A stretch of DNA of 64,000 bases from an uncultured Clostridia bacterium. Its GTDB lineage: Bacteria > Bacillota > Clostridia > Monoglobales > Monoglobaceae. The notes beneath the pieces are model-generated. The model was not told the origin of the DNA and searched no databases. It was given only the letters and a program-made list of their open reading frames with translations. The number at the start of each line of letters is the position of its first letter. Within the stretch, counting starts at the first letter, position 1. Where the stretch lies: assembly GCA_910580105.1 (NCBI GenBank), contig CAJTWN010000008.1:15743-79742 (forward strand). The letters run 5' to 3'. A program made the translations under genes and the position numbers. Shown one piece after another: positions 1-7,981 of the stretch.

Positions 1-654
1 ACTTTTATCTACCACATTGGAAATCGCATCCCTGCTGAGAATTTCTTTGCCTTCAACATCATAAAATTTAATCGGCACCGTGGTATCAAAGTCCACATCC
101 TGATCCGAAAGTTCTAAAACCGCTTTTGCCTTAGCAATTTTTTCAAGGACGGATTTCGGACCGCTGATTTTTACATTCTTTGGCTCAACCACAAGGTCGC
201 CTGCAATATAATCGGTGGCCAGCTTTCCGGTCCGTTCTACCTCTACAGGAAGTTCCTTTTCTTCATAAACATCCGTCTTAATATCAACGGTATACGGTTC
301 CTGGGTGGAAATACCAATATTTTCAAATGGAACAACCACTTCCACCGGCAGACTGTTATTCCCGGTAGAAGTAATACCCGAAACATCTACCCGGGCAATT
401 ACACTGTCCATATTATAATTCCCCATCCGTTTTCTGCTGCCCTTGACCTTTACAGTTACAGACGTTGCTGACTCGCTGACAATGGCAAAACCATTATTAT
501 GAAGGATTTCTTCTCCAACAAACTGAATTGGGATATCCCGAACAGTCGCCTCCGTCACCGGATCATTCACTACTATGATAAATAGCCACATGGCAATGGC
601 AATCAGCAGGGAAATGAATTTCAAAAAATTATCATTGTTGATCAACTTTTTCAT
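1..654 (-). CDS. cdaR: CdaR/YbbR-domain protein, regulator of CdaA (C-terminus cut by window edge)
   Basis: The reading frame starts at ATG 654 and runs off the left edge, so about 218 residues are visible. The N-terminus (MKKLINNDNFLKFISLLIAI) leads into one membrane helix (roughly residues 12-30). Extracellular YbbR-like repeats follow, rich in valine and beta strand, with VTVKVKG and VKISGPKSV segments. In Firmicutes such proteins sit next to CdaA in the membrane and modulate c-di-AMP synthesis. The ATG overlaps the cdaA stop by four bases (ATGA), so translation is probably coupled. The usual next gene, glmM, would lie outside the window. Confidence 0.9.
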   Translation of the reverse strand, partial: MKKLINNDNFLKFISLLIAIAMWLFIIVVNDPVTEATVRDIPIQFVGEEILHNNGFAIVSESATSVTVKVKGSRKRMGNYNMDSVIARVDVSGITSTGNNSLPVEVVVPFENIGISTQEPYTVDIKTDVYEEKELPVEVERTGKLATDYIAGDLVVEPKNVKISGPKSVLEKIAKAKAVLELSDQDVDFDTTVPIKFYDVEGKEILSRDAISNVVDKS

Positions 655-1511
655 TCATCTTCCCCCTTTTTTCCAAAACCACTAAATGGGAATTTTTTCT
701 TCACATCATTTTGTTCCTCATCGTGCAGAAGCTCACTTAATCGACCGCGCAACGATTCCTCCCCATATCCCGTCTGTAAAACACCGCCATATGCCACTGA
801 AATATTTCCTGTTTCTTCAGAAACAATAACAACAACAGCATCTGATTCCTCAGAAATCCCAAGACCTGCACGATGTCTTGTACCTAGCTCCTGACGGATA
901 TTGGGATTTTCAGACAGAGGAAGTACACAGCTGGCAAATTCAATTTTATCATCCCGAACCACTACCGCACCATCATGAAGCGGCGTATTCGGCACAAATA
1001 TATTTTCTAAAAGCTCACTGCTGGTCGTTGCATGCAACGTAATCCCGGAACTTATCAGTTCATCAATTTTATCATGTTTTTCGATAACAATCAAAGCGCC
1101 GGTTCTGGTATTCGCCATCGCCTGCGCACCACGGGCAACCTCATGGATAACCGTTTCTGTCTTTTTCCAAAAGGTTCCGTCCCGGTCAAACCAGCGGCTC
1201 ATTGACGTACGCCCCACACGCTCCAGTGCTCTTCTGAGTTCCGGCTGAAATACAATCAAAATTGCCAAAAGTCCAACCTGTAAAACATTGCTCAAAATAT
1301 AATTCAGCGTATTCAGTTTGGCAAATCCACTGACCGCAGTAAGTACAACCAAAAGAAGTACCCCTTTGAGCAATTGTGCTGTGCGGGTATCACGAATAAA
1401 CTTCAGTGCCTTATACACCAAAAAAGAAACAATGAGAATATCAATCACATCGGTAATTCTAATTAATGTAAGCTGATTCATCACTGCATGAAAAAAATTT
1501 GACAACCACAT
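651..1511 (-). CDS. cdaA: Diadenylate cyclase CdaA
   Basis: CdaA makes c-di-AMP from two ATP at the membrane. About three N-terminal membrane helices (to about residue 95) precede a DisA_N/DAC domain. The catalytic DGA lies at about residues 180-182 and the GTRHR motif at about 210-214. The start was set at ATG 1511 because a GGAGGTG box (1521-1527) lies nine bases upstream. The longer frame opens with TTG at 1532 and would put that box inside the gene. The protein is 286 aa, normal for the family. It is downstream of proS by 26 bases and overlaps cdaR. Confidence 0.95.
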   Translation of the reverse strand: MWLSNFFHAVMNQLTLIRITDVIDILIVSFLVYKALKFIRDTRTAQLLKGVLLLVVLTAVSGFAKLNTLNYILSNVLQVGLLAILIVFQPELRRALERVGRTSMSRWFDRDGTFWKKTETVIHEVARGAQAMANTRTGALIVIEKHDKIDELISSGITLHATTSSELLENIFVPNTPLHDGAVVVRDDKIEFASCVLPLSENPNIRQELGTRHRAGLGISEESDAVVVIVSEETGNISVAYGGVLQTGYGEESLRGRLSELLHDEEQNDVKKKFPFSGFGKKGEDE

Positions 1512-1537
1512 CAATCCAATCACCTCCGTCAAAAATT

Positions 1538-2983
1538 CTAATACGCTTTACCCCAATAAACCATTTTATCTGCTTTTTTGCCGCAGCAAACACAGACATC
1601 TGAAATCTTCTCCTGCGTAAAGGGCATACACCGGGAAGTTGCACCCGTATCTTCCTTTATCTTTAATTCACAGGCTTCGTCGCCGCACCACATAGCTTTG
1701 ACAAAACCACCTTTTTCTTCCACAATTTTACAGAAGGTCTCATAATCAGCCGCAGAACTGGTCTTTTCCTCGCGGTTCTGAAGCGCCGCATCATACATCT
1801 GCTGTTGAATCTGTTCAAGTAAGGCCTGCAACGCTTCCTCCAATTGATCCAAAGAAACAAATTTTTTACTCCGGTCAATCCGGCTAACCAAAACCGCCTG
1901 ATTTTTTTCAATGTCCTTTGGCCCAATTTCAATCCGAATGGGAACACCGCGCATTTCATATTCACTATATTTCCAACCGGGCGATTTATCGCTGTCATCC
2001 AACTTGACACGGAACCCTTTCGCAAGCCGGTCCCGCAGTTCAGCTGCCTTTTCCAAAACACCTTCCTTATGCTGTGCAACCGGAACAATCACTGCCTGTA
2101 TCGGCGCAATCCGCGGCGGCAGTTTGAGTCCTGCATCATCGCCATGAACCATAATAATAGCGCCAATGATACGGGTGGACATTCCCCATGAAGTTTGGTG
2201 TACATAGGCCAATTCATTATTTTCATTCAAATATTGGATACCAAAGGCTTTTGCAAAACCATCACCAAAGTTATGGCTTGTACCTGACTGCAGCGCCTTT
2301 CCATCATGCATCAAACTCTCGATGGTGTATGTTTCCTTTGCTCCGGCAAATTTTTCTTTCTCTGTTTTTTGCCCTTTAATTACCGGAATTGCAAGTATCT
2401 CTTCACAAAAATCAGCATAGACATTCAACATCTGCCGTGTACGCTCCTGCGCTTCTTCCGCTGTTGCATGTGCAGTGTGCCCTTCCTGCCACAAAAATTC
2501 CATACTTCTCAAAAACGGACGGGTTGTCTTTTCCCAGCGGACAACGCTGCACCATTGGTTATATAACTTTGGAAGATCACGATAAGAACGAATATCCCCT
2601 GCATAATGTTCACAGAACAAAGTTTCGGATGTTGGCCGCACGCAAAGCCTTTCCTGGAGCTTTTCTGTGCCACCATGCGTTACCCATGCAACCTCAGGCG
2701 CAAAACCTTCAACATGATCTTTTTCCTTTTGCAGCAAGCTCTCCGGAATAAACATCGGCATATAAACATTTTCCACTCCAGTAGCCTTAAACCGCGCATC
2801 CAGTTCCTTCTGAATATTTTCCCAAATCGCATAACCATAAGGCTGAATCACCATACAGCCACGCACCCCTGAATAATCACAAAGTTTTGCTTTTTTTATA
2901 ATATCTGTATACCATCTGGCGAAATCCTCGTCCATTGGCGTTATTTCTTCGACCAGTTTCTTATTATTTTCTGCCAAACCCAT
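1538..2983 (-). CDS. proS: Prolyl-tRNA synthetase, archaeal/eukaryote-like (ProS type 3)
   Basis: A class II synthetase of 481 aa charging tRNA-Pro. It has the short architecture without the bacterial insertion (editing) domain. The catalytic core includes CVRPTSETLF and GMSTRIIGAIIMVHGDD, followed by an anticodon-binding domain (PRIAPIQAVIVPV). A C-terminal zinc-binding-like domain holds Cys residues (MWCGDEAC, CMPF, CVCCGKK) and ends in the typical WGKAY tyrosine. It is first in an operon with cdaA and cdaR. The leader is too short for a T-box. A tRNA-Pro(CGG) gene lies elsewhere in the window. Confidence 0.95.
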   Translation of the reverse strand: MGLAENNKKLVEEITPMDEDFARWYTDIIKKAKLCDYSGVRGCMVIQPYGYAIWENIQKELDARFKATGVENVYMPMFIPESLLQKEKDHVEGFAPEVAWVTHGGTEKLQERLCVRPTSETLFCEHYAGDIRSYRDLPKLYNQWCSVVRWEKTTRPFLRSMEFLWQEGHTAHATAEEAQERTRQMLNVYADFCEEILAIPVIKGQKTEKEKFAGAKETYTIESLMHDGKALQSGTSHNFGDGFAKAFGIQYLNENNELAYVHQTSWGMSTRIIGAIIMVHGDDAGLKLPPRIAPIQAVIVPVAQHKEGVLEKAAELRDRLAKGFRVKLDDSDKSPGWKYSEYEMRGVPIRIEIGPKDIEKNQAVLVSRIDRSKKFVSLDQLEEALQALLEQIQQQMYDAALQNREEKTSSAADYETFCKIVEEKGGFVKAMWCGDEACELKIKEDTGATSRCMPFTQEKISDVCVCCGKKADKMVYWGKAY

Positions 2984-3051
2984 TCATCCTCTCAACAATG
3001 TATTGAATTCTGTCTTTTTATCCCAACAGGGAAAAATAACTATTATTTTAT

Positions 3052-3080
3052 AGTATAAATGAATTCGCAGTTCATGTCAA
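3052..3080 (-). promoter_or_regulatory. Sigma-A promoter for proS-cdaA-cdaR
   Basis: On the minus strand TTGACA (3075-3080) is followed by a 17-base spacer and TATACT (3052-3057), about 70 bases upstream of the proS start. It has near-consensus boxes and optimal spacing, and no competing signal lies closer to the gene. Confidence 0.8.
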
Positions 3081-3122
3081 GGTTTCCCGAATTTTTTATC
3101 GTCAAATTTTCAAAGGCAGGCC

Positions 3123-3674
3123 TTGCAATTTACATATCAATATGCTATAGTAAACTACAGAAAATTCATCAACAGAAAGTGGGTAATTGCATTGTTTTTG
3201 CATTCATTCGGAACCTTCGGATATTTTGTTTATACCTCTTACATTATTGTCATCTACCTGGCCAACTCACTCAGTCTGTACTCCATCGCCGTTGGGAATA
3301 ATGTTCCAAATCCCTGGCTGGCCTTTATTCCTTTCGTTCAGTTTTATGTTATTGGCGTCATAACCGAGGAATACTATATTTATAAATTCAGGATTCCAAA
3401 GCTTTCCGTATTGATGAGCGTTATCATGTTGGCACAAGCCATGGCAGGGTATCTTCCGGGATTTCTTTTCTTTCCGATACCCATTCTTTTAAATATTCTT
3501 GTCGCTTTGATTCTGCACAAATTTTTCTATTTATTCGAGCCGCGGCGTGCAGTATTATATGCCTTTTTGTGCATTCTCGGAAATGTACCGATGACCATTA
3601 TCTTATTCCTGATGCGGAACAAACAGATGATTATGTCGGCCGGTGCCTATCGTTACCCTTTTCAAATGCGATGA
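3123..3674 (+). CDS. Hypothetical integral membrane protein
   Basis: Up to 183 aa with about four or five hydrophobic helices and a basic C-terminus (YRYPFQMR). I do not recognise a family. The start is uncertain. There is no ATG near the 5' end, and the frame opens with TTG at 3123. A promoter-like pair, TTGCAA (3123-3128) and TATAGT (3146-3151) with a 17-base spacer, overlaps that region. Translation therefore more likely begins further in, for example at TTG 3192 just before the hydrophobic stretch LFLHSFGTFG. A strong terminator follows, so it is probably a single-gene unit divergent from proS. Confidence 0.6.
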   Translation: MQFTYQYAIVNYRKFINRKWVIALFLHSFGTFGYFVYTSYIIVIYLANSLSLYSIAVGNNVPNPWLAFIPFVQFYVIGVITEEYYIYKFRIPKLSVLMSVIMLAQAMAGYLPGFLFFPIPILLNILVALILHKFFYLFEPRRAVLYAFLCILGNVPMTIILFLMRNKQMIMSAGAYRYPFQMR

Positions 3675-3702
3675 ACCAAAATTTTTTATACGATAAGTTT
3701 AT

Positions 3703-3737
3703 AGCGCCTTTCACATGTGAAAGGCGTTATTTTTTTG
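3703..3737 (+). terminator. Intrinsic terminator after membrane protein gene
   Basis: A GC-rich stem (GCGCCTTTCAC pairing with GTGAAAGGCGT) is followed by a run of seven T. It isolates dpaA from the gene upstream. Confidence 0.85.
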
Positions 3738-3747
3738 AATACATCGC

Positions 3748-3774
3748 ACACCTTTCCTTCAATCTCATATCATG
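3748..3774 (+). promoter_or_regulatory. Possible sigma-K promoter for dpaAB
   Basis: AC (3748-3749), a 16-base spacer and CATATCATG (3766-3774) resemble the mother-cell sigma-K pattern AC-N16/17-CATAnnnTA, with one mismatch. In Bacillus subtilis spoVF is a sigma-K gene. No sigma-A-like promoter is visible between the preceding terminator and dpaA. This is an inference from a short degenerate motif. Confidence 0.35.
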
Positions 3775-3793
3775 TTATTACAGAGGTGTTTTT

Positions 3794-4672
3794 ATGAACA
3801 AGATCATTCATTTTTCATTTATAGGCGGAGACCTCCGCCAAAAAAGCGTCATGTGCAGCCTGGCAAACGACGGACATAAAGTGTGTTCTTTTGGCTTCTC
3901 CAAACAACTGCTCTCAGATGCGCCTTTTATTATTTGTTCACCAAATTTGGAGGAATGCGTAAAACACGCCGATGTAGTTATCCTCCCACTGCCTTATGGC
4001 AAAGAGGATTATCTCAATGCGCCTTTCAGTGATGATAAAATACACACCAGCGATTTGCTTCGCTGTATGGATGACAAACAACTTCTTTTTGCCGGAAAAG
4101 TCGATGAACGTCTAAAAACCTTGGCGGCTCTCTATAATTTACATCCCATCGACTATATGGAGCGGGAAGAACTTGCCGTATGCAATGCCATTCCTACAGC
4201 CGAAGGCGCATTAGAAATTGCAATGTCAGAAACGCCTTATACCTTGCACGGCGCAAACTGTCTGGTTATCGGATATGGCAGAATCGGCAAAATTCTTTCA
4301 AAAGATCTTCAAGCGCTGGGTGCTTATACTTATATAGCGGCCCGCAAACATGCGGATCTTGCATGGATCAAAGCAAATGCAATGATTCCGGTTCCTCTTC
4401 CTGTATTGGAGCATTTTATCGATATTTTTGATATTATCTTTAATACTGCTCCGGCCCCGCTTTTGGATTATAAACGCTTGTCTTTACTCCAAAAGGATTG
4501 TCTGGTCATTGACCTGGCCTCTCCGCCTGGCGGTGTAGATTTCGAGGCGGCAGGGCAGCTTGGCAGAAAGGTCATCAAAGCGCTTTCATTGCCCGGCAAA
4601 GTTGCCCCCAATACAGCAGGTGAAATCATCAAAGACACCATTGTAAATATCTTGGAAGAACTGGGGGTGTGA
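3794..4672 (+). CDS. dpaA: Dipicolinate synthase subunit A
   Basis: Subunit A of the enzyme that oxidises 4-hydroxy-tetrahydrodipicolinate to dipicolinic acid, the calcium-chelating solute of the spore core, in the mother cell. The protein is 292 aa. It shows an N-terminal FSFIGGDLRQ segment, a Rossmann dinucleotide-binding loop (VIGYGRIGK at about 150) and the conserved end LPGKVAPNTAGEI. The start is ATG 3794 behind AGAGGTG; the open frame extends further upstream without a ribosome binding site. It is followed at once by dpaB. Its presence marks the host as a spore former. Confidence 0.93.
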   Translation: MNKIIHFSFIGGDLRQKSVMCSLANDGHKVCSFGFSKQLLSDAPFIICSPNLEECVKHADVVILPLPYGKEDYLNAPFSDDKIHTSDLLRCMDDKQLLFAGKVDERLKTLAALYNLHPIDYMEREELAVCNAIPTAEGALEIAMSETPYTLHGANCLVIGYGRIGKILSKDLQALGAYTYIAARKHADLAWIKANAMIPVPLPVLEHFIDIFDIIFNTAPAPLLDYKRLSLLQKDCLVIDLASPPGGVDFEAAGQLGRKVIKALSLPGKVAPNTAGEIIKDTIVNILEELGV

Positions 4673-4674
4673 GC

Positions 4675-5250
4675 ATGTACAACGGTCTCACCGTAGGGTT
4701 TGCCATGACGGGTTCATTTTGCACGTTTAAAAAGGTTATTCCTGAAATTGATAACCTATCCAAAAAAGGTGCAAATGTTCTGCCAATTATGTCAAATACT
4801 GCAGCAACGACCGATACCCGTTTCGGCAAAGCAGAAGACTTTGTCAATACTTTGGAAAAAATCACGGGAAACCCGGTCATCACCACAATAGCAGAAGCAG
4901 AACCAATTGGTCCCAAAAAATTACTGGATATTTTAATTGTTGCGCCCTGTACTGGCAATTCCCTGGCAAAACTGGCCAATGGTATTGCAGATACAGCTGT
5001 TACTCTTGCGGTAAAATCACACTTACGAAACAAACGGCCCGTTGTCCTTGGCATTTCATCCAACGACAGTCTGGGTGCAAATGCAAAGAATATCGGTCTG
5101 CTTTTAAGCCGTAAAAATATATATATGATACCTTTTGGACAGGATGACTGCATTGAAAAAGAAAATTCAATTGTTGCGCATTTTGATCAAACCGAAGATA
5201 CAATGTGTATGGCTCTTGAAGGAAATCAAATACAGCCAATGCTTATTTAA
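4675..5250 (+). CDS. dpaB: Dipicolinate synthase subunit B
   Basis: A flavoprotein-like subunit B (191 aa) of dipicolinate synthase. Typical features are VGFAMTGSFCTFKKVIPEI at the N-terminus, the flavoprotein core with VAPCTGNSLAKLANGIADT, and a C-terminal PFGQDD segment. ATG 4675 lies two bases after the dpaA stop. An alternative GTG at 4669 overlaps that stop by four bases, so the start could be two codons earlier. It forms a two-gene operon with dpaA, closed by a strong terminator. Confidence 0.93.
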   Translation: MYNGLTVGFAMTGSFCTFKKVIPEIDNLSKKGANVLPIMSNTAATTDTRFGKAEDFVNTLEKITGNPVITTIAEAEPIGPKKLLDILIVAPCTGNSLAKLANGIADTAVTLAVKSHLRNKRPVVLGISSNDSLGANAKNIGLLLSRKNIYMIPFGQDDCIEKENSIVAHFDQTEDTMCMALEGNQIQPMLI

Positions 5251-5271
5251 TATCTAAAAATACCATGCAAT

Positions 5272-5306
5272 AAAAAATGCAGGCCAATCATTGACCTGCA
5301 TTTTTT
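5272..5306. terminator. Bidirectional terminator between dpaB and the symporter gene
   Basis: A 12-bp stem (AAAAAATGCAGG with CCTGCATTTTTT) has A and T tracts on both sides and lies between two converging genes. Confidence 0.85.
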
Positions 5307-5332
5307 GCTGTTCTCCTTATCATTTATTTAAT

Positions 5333-6775
5333 CTAATTTTCCCACTTCCAGGCATGTTCATCATCCCAAATATCCGGATCTCCAACACCAGCCTCTGCTG
5401 CCCGAAAAACAGGATTCTTCCCAGCTTTTCTCTGCCGCTGGTAATCTTTAAGTGCAGCTATCGCCTTTCCGCCAAGCAACAAAATGACAACCAGATTTAC
5501 CATGGCCATAAATCCCATCAGCACATCAGCAAGACTCCATACCGTGCTGAAATCCATAATCGCCCCGATAAATATTGCTGCAATACAGGTGCAGCGAAAA
5601 ATAAACAAACTTACTTTTGTGTCACGAATGAACCGGAAGTTGGATTCTGTATAATAATAATTTCCAACCAGCGAACTGAAAGCAAATAAAAAGATTGAAA
5701 CCATAATGAACAGCGGACCCCAATGGCCAATCTGGCGAAAAACGGCCTCCTGTACATAAGGCATTCCCTGCAATGAAGGGTCAATTGGAACACCCGAGAG
5801 CAAAAGCATAAACGCAGTTGTTGTACAAATTAATATGGTATCAATAAAAACGGACAACATTTGTACAAGTCCCTGCTTTACCGGATGTGAAACCTCGGCA
5901 GCTGCCGCTGCATTTGGGGCGGATCCCATACCTGCCTCATTCGAATAAAGTCCCCGTTTTACCCCCTGCATCACACAGGAGCCGGCAAATCCCCCAAACA
6001 CAGCTTTTGCATCAAAGGCTTGTGTGAAAATCCGTTCAAGCATAAGTGGGACAGCAGAAATATTCTTTATTGTCACAAACAATCCCAATAAAATATAAAT
6101 TCCTGCCATCACTGGCACAATTGCAGAAACAATATGCCCAATTCTCTGCACACCGCCAAAAATACTTAAACCAGTAAGGAGCGCCAGGCCCCCTCCAACC
6201 ACATACGGCCACAAGGAATGACTGTAATCTTCAATATAATAAGCAAGCGCAGAACCTGCATTATAAGACTGCAGTGCATTGAAGCCATAAGCAAAGCAGG
6301 CAATCAGCAGACAGGCAAACACGATTCCCCATTTTCGGCTTCCCAGTGCTTTTTGAATATAATAAGCCGGACCACCGACAAATTCTGTTTCACTTTCTTT
6401 TTGTTTATACATCTGTGCAAGGGTACTTTCAATAAATGCAGAAGCCGCACCAATCAATGCAAGCAGCCACATCCAAAAAATGGCTCCATATCCACCAATC
6501 GCAGTGGATGCGGCAATTGCCGTCGCAACACCGGCAATATTTCCGGTTCCTACCCGGCTGGCGGTCGAAATCATCAGTGCCTGAAAAGAAGAAATATCCT
6601 TTCCGTCCTTCTTCTTTTCGCCCAATACCCGTATAGCTTCCGGAAAAAAACGAAACTGAACAAAACCTGTACGGATAGAAAAATAAAACCCGGCAAATAC
6701 CAAAACAATAATCAGGATATACGTATACATAAAATCCGAAATATTCCCCAACCAAAGATTCATTTGTTCCAACAT
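5333..6775 (-). CDS. Sodium:alanine symporter family (AgcS) transporter
   Basis: A 480-aa polytopic membrane protein of the alanine/glycine:cation symporter family, importing a small neutral amino acid with Na+ (or H+). Recognisable segments are FYFSIRTGFVQFRFFPEAIR, the VGTGNIAGVATAIA motif, and the long GLYSNEAGMGSAPNAAAAA signature. About ten or eleven helices are apparent. ATG 6775 follows GAGGAAGG. It appears to be monocistronic. The exact substrate cannot be read from the sequence. Confidence 0.92.
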   Translation of the reverse strand: MLEQMNLWLGNISDFMYTYILIIVLVFAGFYFSIRTGFVQFRFFPEAIRVLGEKKKDGKDISSFQALMISTASRVGTGNIAGVATAIAASTAIGGYGAIFWMWLLALIGAASAFIESTLAQMYKQKESETEFVGGPAYYIQKALGSRKWGIVFACLLIACFAYGFNALQSYNAGSALAYYIEDYSHSLWPYVVGGGLALLTGLSIFGGVQRIGHIVSAIVPVMAGIYILLGLFVTIKNISAVPLMLERIFTQAFDAKAVFGGFAGSCVMQGVKRGLYSNEAGMGSAPNAAAAAEVSHPVKQGLVQMLSVFIDTILICTTTAFMLLLSGVPIDPSLQGMPYVQEAVFRQIGHWGPLFIMVSIFLFAFSSLVGNYYYTESNFRFIRDTKVSLFIFRCTCIAAIFIGAIMDFSTVWSLADVLMGFMAMVNLVVILLLGGKAIAALKDYQRQRKAGKNPVFRAAEAGVGDPDIWDDEHAWKWEN

Positions 6776-6881
6776 TATATTTAACCTTCCTCTTTTGCAT
6801 TTTCAAACTTTATCCTATATTTTAACTTGATCAGTAATCCAATAAGCTGAATATTTACAATAAATACATTACACTTTATAT

Positions 6882-6895
6882 ATTATGTACATAAT
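6882..6895. repeat. 14-bp perfect palindrome upstream of the symporter gene
   Basis: ATTATGTACATAAT lies about 107 bases upstream of the symporter start, in very AT-rich DNA with no clear promoter. It could be an operator, but AT-rich palindromes of this size also arise by chance. Confidence 0.3.
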
Positions 6896-6964
6896 CAATC
6901 CCCTTTAATTTATTATTAAAACGAACTTTTATTTATTTTAAAAAATATTCCTTTCGTTGCCATT

Positions 6965-7002
6965 ATAAAAAAGAAACGCAGAAACTCCCCTGCGCCTCTT
7001 TC
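6965..7002 (-). terminator. Terminator after the DUF4886 gene
   Basis: On the minus strand a GC-rich stem (AGGCGCAG with CTGCGTTT, including two G-U pairs) is followed by TTTCTTTTTTAT. Confidence 0.75.
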
Positions 7003-7028
7003 AAATATTTATTTCAAAGCAGATTACT

Positions 7029-7817
7029 CTACGCTTCCTTCATTGCGTTTACACAAAAAGGGTCTTCAAGTGCATGATTGACTGCATCTTTCGCAAGCCT
7101 GATATATTCTTCCGGTATTGTCCGGGGCTCCGGTACAAATTGAACCGCGTCAATCGGCACATTTAACAACTTTTTAACCCATGTCATGCCAGCAATATAT
7201 CTGCCCAAATCGAGGCTTAAATGAAACCCATCCCTTGTAAGGGTATCACCAATTGGTCCCCTTCTTGCATTTTGAATAGCAGTTCCGGTGGGTATTACAT
7301 CTATAATCTCCGAATTGGACACAATTTGACTTTGAACAGTATTTAAAATTGCTTTGTACATGGACTTTTGATCATTTTCGTAATTCACAAAATCCGGATG
7401 CTCGGAATCCTGCTGATAGGCCCATGTCATATGCCATATAATTTGGGCCTTCGGATTCGTTCTATTTGCCTTAACAAATTTTATTAAATTTCCAAGATGC
7501 GGCGGATACGTTTCCGGCATTCCGGAACATCCGCTTGCCTGCTGCATGGTAATTACATCCCATGCTTCATCTTTTATTCCATCTAATATCGTGCAAGACT
7601 CTTTCGACTCCCAAACACCATGGGTATTCTTAAAATAAATATATTCCGGCGCTGAAGTAACTGTATTTTTATCATGTCTTTCAAGACTGCAGCCGCCTAT
7701 ATACAGATTACCTAATGTAAGTTCTTTCACACCGCAATCTTCAGCTATCTCATATATCCACTGCATTGCATCTACACTAAAACTATTCCCAATCGCCAAA
7801 ATTTTCAGTTTCATCAT
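7029..7817 (-). CDS. DUF4886-type SGNH/GDSL hydrolase-like protein
   Basis: A 262-aa cytoplasmic protein without signal peptide. The N-terminus LKILAIGNSFSVDAMQWIYE carries the GNSFS block, equivalent to the GDS block of SGNH hydrolases. Later segments, YIGGCSLERH and TRDGFHLSLDLGRYIAG, match DUF4886 proteins seen beside carbohydrate-degradation genes. The substrate is unknown; deacetylation of a sugar is a guess from the fold. Two adjacent ATG codons (7817 and 7814) follow AGGGG very closely, so the exact start is unclear. Confidence 0.8.
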   Translation of the reverse strand: MMKLKILAIGNSFSVDAMQWIYEIAEDCGVKELTLGNLYIGGCSLERHDKNTVTSAPEYIYFKNTHGVWESKESCTILDGIKDEAWDVITMQQASGCSGMPETYPPHLGNLIKFVKANRTNPKAQIIWHMTWAYQQDSEHPDFVNYENDQKSMYKAILNTVQSQIVSNSEIIDVIPTGTAIQNARRGPIGDTLTRDGFHLSLDLGRYIAGMTWVKKLLNVPIDAVQFVPEPRTIPEEYIRLAKDAVNHALEDPFCVNAMKEA

Positions 7818-7932
7818 CCCCTAAAAAGTATTTTATGTCATCTAACAATCTATGAAAATCGTCATTATTTTATTATCTCTTATAAAATTTTATATTTTAC
7901 CACATATTTTCTTATCTTTAAATATACTGCTT

Positions 7933-7968
7933 TAAAAAAATAAAACGGGAGCCATTTTGGCTCCCGCT
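7933..7968 (-). terminator. Terminator after the secreted repeat protein
   Basis: On the minus strand GCGGGAGCC pairs with GGCTCCCG across a short loop and is followed by TTTTATTTTTTT. Confidence 0.85.
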
Positions 7969-7981
7969 GAATCAAATTTAC

